Shown here: positions 25,051 through 32,691 of the stretch, piece after piece
How positions within the stretch are numbered: position 1 is the stretch's first letter
Layout of the letters: the number at the start of each line of letters is the position of its first letter
Assembly: GCA_964638795.1 (NCBI GenBank)
Contig: CAZXAX010000002.1
Location: 1-59,418 of the forward strand
DNA: 59,418 nt
DNA from: CAIYHK01 sp964638795
Lineage (GTDB): Bacteria > Actinomycetota > Acidimicrobiia > Acidimicrobiales > Ilumatobacteraceae
Direction of reading: 5' to 3'
Notes under the pieces: model-generated
Told to the model about the DNA's origin: nothing
Database searches by the model: none
Seen by the model: only the letters and a program-made list of their open reading frames with translations
Position numbers and translations under genes: made by a program

Positions 25051-26088
25051 GTGGTTTCAGGCCCTGCCGAGAACGGTCGATTGCGCGTCGGAGTGGTCGG
25101 CGCAGGCTCTTGGGGGACAACAGCGGCATTGGTCTGTGCAGGGGTGGCTGATGCGCCAGCACCGAACCTATGGGCGCGCTCAGCGGACGTGGTGCAGGAG
25201 ATCAACACTCGGCACACGAATTCAAAGTATTTGGCTGGCGCGGTGCTCCCGGCATCTATCCACGCAACAGCAGATATCGCCGAATTAGTTGCAGTCAGTG
25301 ACCTCATTGTCATGGCGGTTCCGTCGCAGGGCTTTCGCGGCATTCTGGAAATGGTTGCCGCCGCTGGTGCAAGCACGCCGAAATTCGCCTCAAAGCCCGT
25401 TGTGAGCCTCGCCAAGGGCCTAGAAAGTACAACCCGCGCAAGGATGAGTGAAATTGCCACAGCGGTGTGTCCAACGAATCCATTTGCTGTGCTCACTGGT
25501 CCAAACCTTGCTGGCGAGATCATCGTTGGGCAACCCACAGCAAGTGTCGTGGCATCAACCAACGAGCAGGTTGCTCTGGCGGTGCAATCCGCGTTCAACG
25601 CGCCGCGATTTAGGGTTTACGTCAACGACGATGTTGTTGGGTGTGAAGTCGCAGGTGTTGTCAAAAATGTGATCGCGTTGGCGGTCGGTGTCGCTGAGGG
25701 CTTTGGACTCGGTCACAACAGTCGCGCCACCTTGATCACTCGCGGTCTCGCTGAGATGACCCGACTCGGAGTTGCTCTCGGCGGGCAACCAGAGACCTTT
25801 GCTGGCCTCGCTGGCATGGGTGACTTGATCGCAACTTGTTCTTCGGCGCAGAGTCGTAACAATTCAGTAGGTCGTCGGCTCGGGCGTGGTGAATCGTTGC
25901 CTGCAATTGTCGAATCGATGTCTATGGTGGCCGAAGGAGTGAAGAGCGCGGTGTCTGTTCTTGAACTGGCGCGACAAAAAGGCGTATCAATGCCGATCGT
26001 TGAACAGGTTGTGAATATCTGTGAGAACGAAGCGAGTGTCACAGATGTGATGATGGCGTTGCTCGGACGCTCCGTGGGAAGTGAGTGA
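25051..26088 (+). CDS. gpsA: NAD(P)-dependent glycerol-3-phosphate dehydrogenase
   Basis: A 345-residue enzyme making sn-glycerol 3-phosphate from dihydroxyacetone phosphate for phospholipid synthesis. The Rossmann motif GVVGAGSWGTTAAL lies near residue 13, followed by DLIVMAVPSQGFR, LTGPNLAGEI, the catalytic Lys region GVVKNVIALAVGVAEGFGLG, NSRATLITRGLAEMTRLG and GLAGMGDLIATC. No ribosome site; a TACGCT precedes the GTG. It overlaps the following gene by 8 nt. Confidence 0.96.
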   Translation: MVSGPAENGRLRVGVVGAGSWGTTAALVCAGVADAPAPNLWARSADVVQEINTRHTNSKYLAGAVLPASIHATADIAELVAVSDLIVMAVPSQGFRGILEMVAAAGASTPKFASKPVVSLAKGLESTTRARMSEIATAVCPTNPFAVLTGPNLAGEIIVGQPTASVVASTNEQVALAVQSAFNAPRFRVYVNDDVVGCEVAGVVKNVIALAVGVAEGFGLGHNSRATLITRGLAEMTRLGVALGGQPETFAGLAGMGDLIATCSSAQSRNNSVGRRLGRGESLPAIVESMSMVAEGVKSAVSVLELARQKGVSMPIVEQVVNICENEASVTDVMMALLGRSVGSE

Positions 26089-27397
26089 AATGAACAACAC
26101 CAATTCGCGACACAAGATCGGTATCCGTGGCTCTGGCGCCATGGCCGAAGTTGATAATGCCGGACTCATTCATTTTGGAAACTCGAAACCCTTGCGTTGG
26201 GTAATTGCCGGTGATGATCGTTGGTATGACCCAACTGCGGATGCGAGCGTGCGCCAAACCACCCGCGATGGGTTCCCGATCGTGGTCACAAAGATGCGTG
26301 TCCCAACTGGCGATGTCACAACTCTTGCCTACTGTGTTGCCGACCACGGTGGTGTTGTTGTTTTTGAAGTTCGCAATGAATCGACACTTCCGTTTGCAGT
26401 CGTTTTATCGGACCCAGCGTGGCGCACCGTGCGCAATCCGGTGCCGATGCACGATGAAATCACGCAGGCGAAGATGCTCGCCCATGTGGGATTTCCCACA
26501 GATGCTGTGATTCATCCCATTGGCCACCAAGCGAGTTTGCGGTTTGTTTATGGCGCAGCGGGCTTGCTCTCACGCGAGCAGATTGAGTCCCTGCCAACGG
26601 TTGATCAAGTTGCTTCGGGGTGGGAAATAGCACTCAGTGGTGCGACCCGATACAACTTGCCTGACCACGGAATTGTGAAAGAGGTGAACTCAATTCGTGC
26701 TGCGCTACTTATGGGTGTTGCAGAGCAGAACGACATTGCGGATCAGGTTGTGGCGACCACAGAGTCGATTCGTCTTGGCGAAAAACTGAACGATGTTGAG
26801 CTCAATGATTACGTAGCTGGAATTGAAGAATTGTTGAAGGGCAAGCGACGCGGTGGGCTGTTGCACTCGTTACTGCGACGCAGCAAAACAACCGCAGCAG
26901 CCCCGTGGTATGTAGATGCAGTGTTGTCGGGGGCCACATTTGCGCTCAACAAACTGGCGCAACACACGGCTGCTTCTGATGTGAGACTCGCGCATGCTGA
27001 ACTCAGCACAAAGACTCAATTCACAGAGGTCCCGCCGCCTAGTGACTTCTACGCGCTATCGCCGATGAAGCGTTTGCTGCGCGTTGACTGTGAGTTTGCA
27101 CGCAACCGATTTCAACACTCGCAATCCGGGGTCGATGTTCTTCCGTTGCTCACTGCTGCGCGCCTTGGTAATACCAGCGAAAATTGGCTTGGGGTGAACT
27201 TTGAGGTTCACGGGCTAAGCGCGGGAAGCGGAACGGTCGGTTACGCGGTGCGCTGGCACGGTGAACGAGCGGCGGTGTTATGGGAAGCCTCTGACACCTC
27301 AGTGTTGCCTGTGACATCTATGGCGAATGACCCAACATGGAGTGGAAACGAACTGAGTGGAGAGGTGCTGCTGGCATCGCCAAGCGAGCACCAATGA
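26081..27397 (+). CDS. Conserved-looking protein of unknown function
   Basis: A 438-residue soluble protein with no signal peptide or membrane helix. The first 190 residues look beta-rich (for example RWVIAGDDRWYDPT, YCVADHGGVVVFEVRNES), reminiscent of the N-terminal beta-sandwich of some glycoside-hydrolase-like proteins. Residues from about 210 look helical, with a basic KGKRRGGLLHSLLRRSK stretch and a C-terminal beta segment. I cannot assign a family. Starts GTG 26081 (8-nt overlap with gpsA) or ATG 26090. It lies tightly between gpsA and rnhB, so it is probably cotranscribed with both. Confidence 0.7.
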   Translation: MSEMNNTNSRHKIGIRGSGAMAEVDNAGLIHFGNSKPLRWVIAGDDRWYDPTADASVRQTTRDGFPIVVTKMRVPTGDVTTLAYCVADHGGVVVFEVRNESTLPFAVVLSDPAWRTVRNPVPMHDEITQAKMLAHVGFPTDAVIHPIGHQASLRFVYGAAGLLSREQIESLPTVDQVASGWEIALSGATRYNLPDHGIVKEVNSIRAALLMGVAEQNDIADQVVATTESIRLGEKLNDVELNDYVAGIEELLKGKRRGGLLHSLLRRSKTTAAAPWYVDAVLSGATFALNKLAQHTAASDVRLAHAELSTKTQFTEVPPPSDFYALSPMKRLLRVDCEFARNRFQHSQSGVDVLPLLTAARLGNTSENWLGVNFEVHGLSAGSGTVGYAVRWHGERAAVLWEASDTSVLPVTSMANDPTWSGNELSGEVLLASPSEHQ

Positions 27398-27398
27398 G

Positions 27399-28070
27399 AT
27401 GAATGGTCCAAGTCGCGATCTGGAGCAAATGCTCTACGGTGATGGCTTCCAGTCAGTAGTCGGAATCGATGAAGTGGGAAAGGGTGCTTGGGCTGGGCCA
27501 TTAGTTGTGTGTGCGGCGCTGATTCCCGTCGTGCCACCCAATGACGGCGATCCTGAGGGTGTACGTGATTCAAAAAAGATCACGGAGAAAAAACGTGAGG
27601 CGATGTTTGATGCCGTCGCAGCATGGGCAACTTCGTGGGCACTTGGCGTGGTCTCGAGCGCCGAGTGCGACGAACTTGGAATGTCGCACGCCCAGAAGGT
27701 GGCAACCAAGCGTGCGATTGAGGGCCTAGACCTTGGGCCTGGTGGTATTCGTCGCACTGCAGCGATCGCTGATGGCAAGTGGAACTTTGTCTCGCCGCTA
27801 CTTCCCAGAGTGGAAATGCGCGTGAAGGCAGATGATCTGTCGCTGTCGGTGGCTGCTGCATCGATCTTGGCCAAGGTCTCACGGGATCGCATGATGCGCG
27901 ATTACGCCATCACTTACCCTGGCTACGCATTTGATACCAACAAGGGTTACCCGTGTGCGAAACAACGGGCGAAGTTGATTGAGTCTGGACTATGCGCCAT
28001 TCATCGCAAGTCGTGGAACTTTATGGAAAAACTAACCGGAGAGTCAGCAACACCGGGGTTGTTTGACTAA
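27399..28070 (+). CDS. rnhB: Ribonuclease HII
   Basis: A 223-residue enzyme cutting the RNA strand of RNA-DNA hybrids and single ribonucleotides in DNA. The active-site start is VVGIDEVGKGAWAGPLVV, with the Asp-Glu pair (the usual GRG is GKG here). RDSKKIT and VKADDLSLSVAAASILAKV, with the later Asp residues, and YAFDTNKGYP follow. ATG 27399 lies 1 nt after the upstream stop; a longer in-frame reading into that gene is unlikely. Convergent with the acyl-CoA dehydrogenase gene. Confidence 0.96.
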   Translation: MNGPSRDLEQMLYGDGFQSVVGIDEVGKGAWAGPLVVCAALIPVVPPNDGDPEGVRDSKKITEKKREAMFDAVAAWATSWALGVVSSAECDELGMSHAQKVATKRAIEGLDLGPGGIRRTAAIADGKWNFVSPLLPRVEMRVKADDLSLSVAAASILAKVSRDRMMRDYAITYPGYAFDTNKGYPCAKQRAKLIESGLCAIHRKSWNFMEKLTGESATPGLFD

Positions 28071-28096
28071 CTCGCGGCGAACTGCAATACGCGCGC

Positions 28097-29356
28097 CTAT
28101 TTCTGCGTGCCAACTTTGAGATCGCGGAACGGTGAGTTGGAGTCAATGCCGGGCTCTTTTGGCAGGCCAAGCACGCGCTCACCCACGATGTTGCGCATGA
28201 CCTCGTCGGTGCCACCAGCGATTCGCAGACCCGGAGCATTCAGCACCATGGTTGACCACGCATAGGTGCCCCATTCACCAGTGTCGGCTTGCAGCTTTGG
28301 ACCCAGAACATGAGTGAGGAAGTTCACCACACGGGCCTGGTTCATTGTGAGTGCCATTTTCGCTGTGGACATTTCTGGCCCTGGCATCTGTCCGGCACGG
28401 AGGCGCGCAAGTGCGCGAGCAGAGTTGAGACCAGCGACTCGGTAGTGCATCACGATACTTGCGAGTTCGTTGCGGATCAGCGGATCTTTGTCGAGTCCGA
28501 AGTGGCGAACCATCGCGATCAACTTTTCGAACATGTCGCTATCGCTGTGGTTGTTTGCGCCGATTGCTGAGCGCTCGTTCATGAGTGTGGTCAGTGCGAC
28601 GTTCCAGCCGTTGTTCACATCACCGAGGCGGTGGTCATCTTTCACGCGGAGTTCATTGATGAACACCTCGTTGAATCCAGCAGCACCGCTCATTTGCTTC
28701 AGTGGACGAATTTCCACCGCAGGATCTTTCATGTCAATGATGAAACCCGTGAGACCCTTGTGCTTGGGAAGATCAACATCGGTACGACAAATGATTTCAC
28801 CGACATCGGAATAGTGGGCTCCGGACGTCCAAACTTTCTGGCCCGTGATAACCCATTCGTCGCCATCACGGATCGCTTTGGTCTGCAGTGATGCGAGGTC
28901 TGATCCTGCACCTGGCTCGGAGAACAACTGTGCGCCGATGATTTCACCACGCCAGAGTTTCTTCAGGTAGAGATCTTTTGCGTGATCCGATGCGTGCGCG
29001 AGGATCGTTGGTGCAACCATTCCGAGGCCGATGTTGAAGCAGAACTGTGATGGAAGGTCATATTCGGCTTCCAATGCGCTGAACGCACGATCGTGGCTGG
29101 CGGGAAGATTTGCTCCACCGAATTCGGTTGGACCATTGATCCAGCCAAAGCCGGCATCAAATTTCGTCTGCCGCCATTTCATTGCAGCGTGTACGCCTTC
29201 GAGTTCCTTTTCACGGGAACGATCTTCAGCGGCAGTGAAAGCGTCGTCACCTTCGCCCCATACAAAGGCTTTCTTTGGCGCACGCTTTTTAGCGTTCGCA
29301 TCTAGGAAGGCTTGGGCTTGGGCGGTGAATTCTTCAAGGGTGGGAATGTTCTGCAC
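28097..29356 (-). CDS. Acyl-CoA dehydrogenase, actinobacterial FadE type
   Basis: A 419-residue flavoprotein oxidising acyl-CoA. Motifs: INGPTEFGGANLPASHDRAF, GAQLFSEPGAGSDLASLQTK, DEWVITGQKVWTSGAHYSD, and C-terminal LRIAGGTDEVMRNIVGERVL. As in the other dehydrogenase here, the usual catalytic YEG motif is absent (AGG). The GTG start has GGTGAG close upstream. It stands alone on the minus strand, divergent from the Nfu_N gene. The substrate is probably branched or polycyclic acyl-CoA by family, which is inference. Confidence 0.93.
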   Translation of the reverse strand: MQNIPTLEEFTAQAQAFLDANAKKRAPKKAFVWGEGDDAFTAAEDRSREKELEGVHAAMKWRQTKFDAGFGWINGPTEFGGANLPASHDRAFSALEAEYDLPSQFCFNIGLGMVAPTILAHASDHAKDLYLKKLWRGEIIGAQLFSEPGAGSDLASLQTKAIRDGDEWVITGQKVWTSGAHYSDVGEIICRTDVDLPKHKGLTGFIIDMKDPAVEIRPLKQMSGAAGFNEVFINELRVKDDHRLGDVNNGWNVALTTLMNERSAIGANNHSDSDMFEKLIAMVRHFGLDKDPLIRNELASIVMHYRVAGLNSARALARLRAGQMPGPEMSTAKMALTMNQARVVNFLTHVLGPKLQADTGEWGTYAWSTMVLNAPGLRIAGGTDEVMRNIVGERVLGLPKEPGIDSNSPFRDLKVGTQK

Positions 29357-29430
29357 CTCACCGAGGGTATCGGTGTGAAACCGTCCATAAAAACCTGGTC
29401 AAGAACTCTGATGATGCCTGACTTGGCAAC

Positions 29431-29436
29431 TATCGT
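29431..29436 (+). promoter_or_regulatory. Putative -10 hexamer TATCGT
   Basis: TATCGT starts 14 nt before ATG 29445. The AGGAGG at 29438-29443 is only 1 nt from the ATG, too near to work normally, so leaderless initiation is plausible. Confidence 0.35.
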
Positions 29437-29444
29437 CAGGAGGC

Positions 29445-29900
29445 ATGGGACAGCCAGTTGTTGTAAGTCGTAAGTCCACTCGGGACCCCAAGGTCGTCCG
29501 ATTCGAGACCAACCGTTTGCTCACTGGCTCAGGGCACGAGAAGTACACCCTCAGTGTGGGGACTGGTCGTGCGGTTACTCCTGGCGCAGTTCTTGCCGCA
29601 CGGATGTTCGCAGCGGGCAAAGCAGAAGCTGTTCATGTTTTTGGCAACCTGATAACAGTTGAACTTTCCGGGGGCCAGACTGCTGATGGTCTTGATGAGA
29701 TCATTCGTGATCTCTATCAATATTGGAAGCCCGGCATGGAGCCGCCGTCGTTTGAAGACTTCGTGGCTGAGGAGCTTGCCGCTACGCCAGCTGCGGATTC
29801 AACACCGGCTACTGGTGGCCCTGCGGTTGATTCACGTGTGCCTGCGCACCTGCTTGAGCGCTCCGCTGCGGCCCGCGCGCGGTGGGCGGCCAAGGGCTAA
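29445..29900 (+). CDS. Nfu/NifU N-terminal-domain protein
   Basis: A 151-residue protein. Residues 1-90 resemble the Nfu_N domain: DPKVVRFETNRLLTGSG, AARMFAAGKAEAVHVFGNLI and TVELSGGQTADGLDEIIRDL follow its residue pattern (NPnalKF ... Vf.G..fiTV). The Cys-containing Nfu C-terminal domain that holds the Fe-S cluster is missing. In its place is an Ala/Pro/Thr-rich linker and a basic tail, ERSAAARARWAAKG. Fe-S cluster assembly is therefore only a weak inference. It ends 38 bp before the SOS box. Confidence 0.6.
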   Translation: MGQPVVVSRKSTRDPKVVRFETNRLLTGSGHEKYTLSVGTGRAVTPGAVLAARMFAAGKAEAVHVFGNLITVELSGGQTADGLDEIIRDLYQYWKPGMEPPSFEDFVAEELAATPAADSTPATGGPAVDSRVPAHLLERSAAARARWAAKG

Positions 29901-29938
29901 CTGCCGTAGGCGCCACTTTGATGGCGCACTGAAACATA

Positions 29939-29959
29939 CGAACATATGTTCGCTACTGT
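29939..29959 (+). promoter_or_regulatory. LexA (SOS) box plus -10 of imuA'
   Basis: CGAACATATGTTCG at 29939-29952 is a perfect 14-bp palindrome matching the actinobacterial LexA operator (GAAC-N4-GTTC). One base later is TACTGT (29954-29959), ending 6 nt before GTG 29966. LexA bound here would cover the promoter. The layout is identical to the dnaE2 site at 34689. Confidence 0.93.
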
Positions 29960-29965
29960 ATCCCC

Positions 29966-30610
29966 GTGGCAAGTGGTTCGGATCCGGCCAGGGTTCTCAA
30001 TGGTGTTGATGGTCTTGCATCAGGCGTGCCCGGGGTTTTCAAAGCGAGCGCCCTTACCGAGCGGCTAATCCGACTCCCTGAAGAGGTAGCGGAGGCGTTC
30101 CCTGATCTTGGCCTCACTCGTGGTCGCACAATTTCTTGTTATGGGGGATCGGCTGTGAGTTTGGGGCTGCGTCTTTTGGCAAGCGCGTGTCATGCAGGTG
30201 GTTGGTGTGCAGTTGTCAGCAGAACGCGGTCCATTAATCCAGCAGCAGCGCGTGAAGCTGGTGTTGCATTGGAGCGCACTCTTTGGATCACAGCGGATGA
30301 TCTTGGTGTAGCAACTGCCCAGTGTCTTGATTCGTGTGCGGTTGTTCTCGTGCACGGTGTGGTTGCGCTCAAAGATGCGAGACGCCTGCAAGCCAGAGCA
30401 AATAACTGTTCATCAACTCTGATTCTTCTTAATAGTGATTTCGCACAAGCCGACATCGTTTTCGAAACGACTAATGAGAGGTGGGAGGGCTTGCTCAGTG
30501 GCTATGGGCACCTGATGAATCGAGACCTCGAACTCCACGTGCGGGCGCGCCATGCGGCACCAATGTCACCAAAACAATTGAGGCTTCACCATGTATCCAT
30601 CCACACGTAG
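29966..30610 (+). CDS. imuA': ImuA'-like mutasome protein
   Basis: A 214-residue RecA-fold relative that, with ImuB and DnaE2, performs damage-induced translesion synthesis. It resembles actinobacterial ImuA': an SALTERLIRLPEE region, ISCYGGSAVSLGLRLLASA in place of a true P-loop, WCAVVSRTRSINPAAAREAG, and the basic C terminus ending LHHVSIHT. Walker A is degenerate (no GKT/S), as expected for ImuA'. GTG start, leaderless, directly under a LexA box. Overlaps imuB by 20 nt. Identification rests partly on the neighbours. Confidence 0.8.
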   Translation: MASGSDPARVLNGVDGLASGVPGVFKASALTERLIRLPEEVAEAFPDLGLTRGRTISCYGGSAVSLGLRLLASACHAGGWCAVVSRTRSINPAAAREAGVALERTLWITADDLGVATAQCLDSCAVVLVHGVVALKDARRLQARANNCSSTLILLNSDFAQADIVFETTNERWEGLLSGYGHLMNRDLELHVRARHAAPMSPKQLRLHHVSIHT

Positions 30611-32003
30611 GTGCACGGTTCTCTTTGGTGCCTCAGTGACACTGGACGCTGCGCAGGAAGTGTTGGCTGATGTGTCGAATCTTTTCGCCAGTGGTTGTCT
30701 CTCGGATGGAACGAACTGGATCTCGTTTCCGGTGCGTGGTCCTTCGCGCCGGTTGGGCGGGGATCACAAATTGGCAGCGAGTGTGCAGCGTCGATTCAAA
30801 TCCTTCGGAGGAAGTGTGGGAGTCGGTGTTGCAGATACCGCATTTGCTGCGTTTATGGCCGCGCATAGTGAGGTGACCACGGTTGTGCCTGCCAAGGCTG
30901 ACAAAGAGTTTTTGGCCCCCGTGCCTTTGCGTGTGCTTTCTGATCTGCTCGTTGCCCCTTCTGACTTGATCGACACACTCATCCATTTGGGTTACAAGAC
31001 TCTTGGATCGCTTGCACTAGTTGATCATGTGTTGCTCCGTGATCGGTTTGGTACTGACGGTGTCCGCATGTGGCATTTATGTAATGGCAATGAAATATCT
31101 CGTACAGAGTTTTCTGAACCACATGAGGAGTTGATACGAGAGGTCGCATTTGAGGAGCCCTTGCAGCTCGCTGAGCAGATTGTGTTCGGAGTGCGGGCCG
31201 TGGTTGACACATTGGTATCCGATCTTGCAAAAAATTCAAAACTCTGCACTCAGTTCACATTGACACTTGAAACCGAACACGCAGAAGAATGCGAGCGGGT
31301 GTGGCACTTCGCCTCAGGCTTTACCGCAAGAGCCATGCTCGAGCGTGCACGCTGGCAACTCGAAGAGTGGCTACACGCCACCAATGTCACTGCTGGGGTG
31401 GTGCTAGCGCGCTTCTGCGTGCACGCAACACGTCCAAGTAACAGCGAGCAACTGTCTCTGTGGGGCGATCATTCAGGAACCGATGTCGATGCGATGCGAC
31501 TAGTGGGGAAACTCTCGGCCACATTTGGTGCAGAAGCGGTTTGTCTCGCGCAGTGGCGAGGCGGGCGTGATGCGACTGAAATCTTTGCGATGGTGCCGGC
31601 GCTTGATATCGAACTCACAGATGTTGAGAACACTGCGCGAATGCAAAAACCAGCTCATCATGAAGGGCCATGGAGCGGTTTGCTTCCTAGTCCTTTGCCT
31701 GCGGTGGCTCTAACTGAACCTGAGCGCATCGTGCTGTTTGATGCCGCGGATAATGCGGTCGGGGTGACACGAAGATGTGAGCTCACGGCGATCCCACAAT
31801 GGGTGATTAGAGCAGATGGTGCTCGACAAGAGATCCTCACTTGGGCTGGGCCATGGCCGATAGAAGAGCGCTGGTGGGACCCCGCTCGCGCATCACGAAT
31901 TGTGCAGATGCAGATCGTGATCACGGAGAGAATGAATTTGGAACAACCCTTATTGCTCAGGTTGCAACACGGTACTTGGTTGATCGTGGCCTCGTACGAA
32001 TAG
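30591..32003 (+). CDS. imuB: ImuB, Y-family polymerase-like mutasome hub, N-terminally short
   Basis: A 470-residue non-catalytic Y-family homologue that links ImuA' and DnaE2 to the clamp. Family marks: VRGPSRRLGGD near residues 49-59 (canonical GPaRyfGGE), KEFLAPVPLRVL, HLGYKTLGSLALVDHVLLRD, and the C-terminal ImuB signature PWSGLLPSPLPAV ... WAGPWPIEERWWDPA ... LLRLQHGTWLIVASY. The first roughly 80 residues of canonical ImuB (start of the palm) are absent; the protein begins near the middle of that domain. Acidic catalytic residues are not seen. No upstream in-frame start would restore them, since imuA' occupies that DNA. ATG start overlaps imuA'. Confidence 0.85.
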   Translation: MYPSTRRCTVLFGASVTLDAAQEVLADVSNLFASGCLSDGTNWISFPVRGPSRRLGGDHKLAASVQRRFKSFGGSVGVGVADTAFAAFMAAHSEVTTVVPAKADKEFLAPVPLRVLSDLLVAPSDLIDTLIHLGYKTLGSLALVDHVLLRDRFGTDGVRMWHLCNGNEISRTEFSEPHEELIREVAFEEPLQLAEQIVFGVRAVVDTLVSDLAKNSKLCTQFTLTLETEHAEECERVWHFASGFTARAMLERARWQLEEWLHATNVTAGVVLARFCVHATRPSNSEQLSLWGDHSGTDVDAMRLVGKLSATFGAEAVCLAQWRGGRDATEIFAMVPALDIELTDVENTARMQKPAHHEGPWSGLLPSPLPAVALTEPERIVLFDAADNAVGVTRRCELTAIPQWVIRADGARQEILTWAGPWPIEERWWDPARASRIVQMQIVITERMNLEQPLLLRLQHGTWLIVASYE

Positions 32004-32088
32004 ATGAAACAGATTTTGATATTCGGTCTTTTCAAATCAGATGTAGCCTTGTTTAAGGAAAAATTCACAGTAAAAAGGACACCCTGCA

Positions 32089-32649
32089 ATGAAAGTTCGC
32101 TTGCTTGCACTCGTAACAGTGCTTTTGGTTCTTGGTAACGCAACGCAAGCGAGTGCCGACACCGCAACCATTGGCGCTGATATCGGCGAGTTCTTCATCA
32201 CGCTTGATCAGAGCTCCGTTGACGAAGGCGAGGTTGTGATCAATGTCGACAACCAAGGCTCAATTGGGCACGTTATTGCAATTGACGGAACTGGGCTTAG
32301 TACAAGCTATTTGTCTTCTGGTGCCTCTGGATCGCTGTCGGGTGCGTTGACCCCTGGTACTTACAACGTCATTTGCACAATTTCTGGTCATGCTTCCGCG
32401 GGAATGAGCGCTGTGTTGGTAGTAAATGCGAGTCCAACAACAACACTGACCACCGTGCCCGATTCATCAACTACAACTGAGGCCACATCAGAAGTGACTA
32501 CAGATGAAAACCAATCGACCATCGGAGAGTCAACACCCGTATTGGCGAACTCTGGTTCAAATGACCTCGCTCGACTTGGTGGCGGAATCTTGATGGTTGC
32601 AGCTGGAATCTGCGTTGTCATAGCGAGGCGTGCACGCACTCACGCGTGA
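32089..32649 (+). CDS. Secreted cupredoxin-like protein with C-terminal anchor
   Basis: A 186-residue surface protein. A signal peptide (to ASA near residue 23) is followed by a cupredoxin/plastocyanin-like domain (about residues 25-108) with FITLDQSSVDEGEVVINVDN, GSIGHVIAIDG and a YNVICTISGHASAGM segment that supplies Cys-His-Met typical of a type I copper site, with the first His in SIGHV. A Thr/Ser/Glu linker then leads to LANSGSNDLARLGG, a hydrophobic helix and RRARTHA. This tail looks like a variant LPxTG sorting signal. AAGGA lies 9 nt before the ATG. It sits between imuB and dnaE2; no link to DNA repair is evident. Confidence 0.75.
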   Translation: MKVRLLALVTVLLVLGNATQASADTATIGADIGEFFITLDQSSVDEGEVVINVDNQGSIGHVIAIDGTGLSTSYLSSGASGSLSGALTPGTYNVICTISGHASAGMSAVLVVNASPTTTLTTVPDSSTTTEATSEVTTDENQSTIGESTPVLANSGSNDLARLGGGILMVAAGICVVIARRARTHA

Positions 32650-32678
32650 AATACGCCGTGGGCAATTATCTCCTGCAC

Positions 32679-32684
32679 TAGGTT
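32679..32684 (+). promoter_or_regulatory. Putative -10 hexamer TAGGTT
   Basis: TAGGTT lies 13 nt (first T) before GTG 32692, and no ribosome site is seen. Confidence 0.4.
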
Positions 32685-32691
32685 TAATTAA

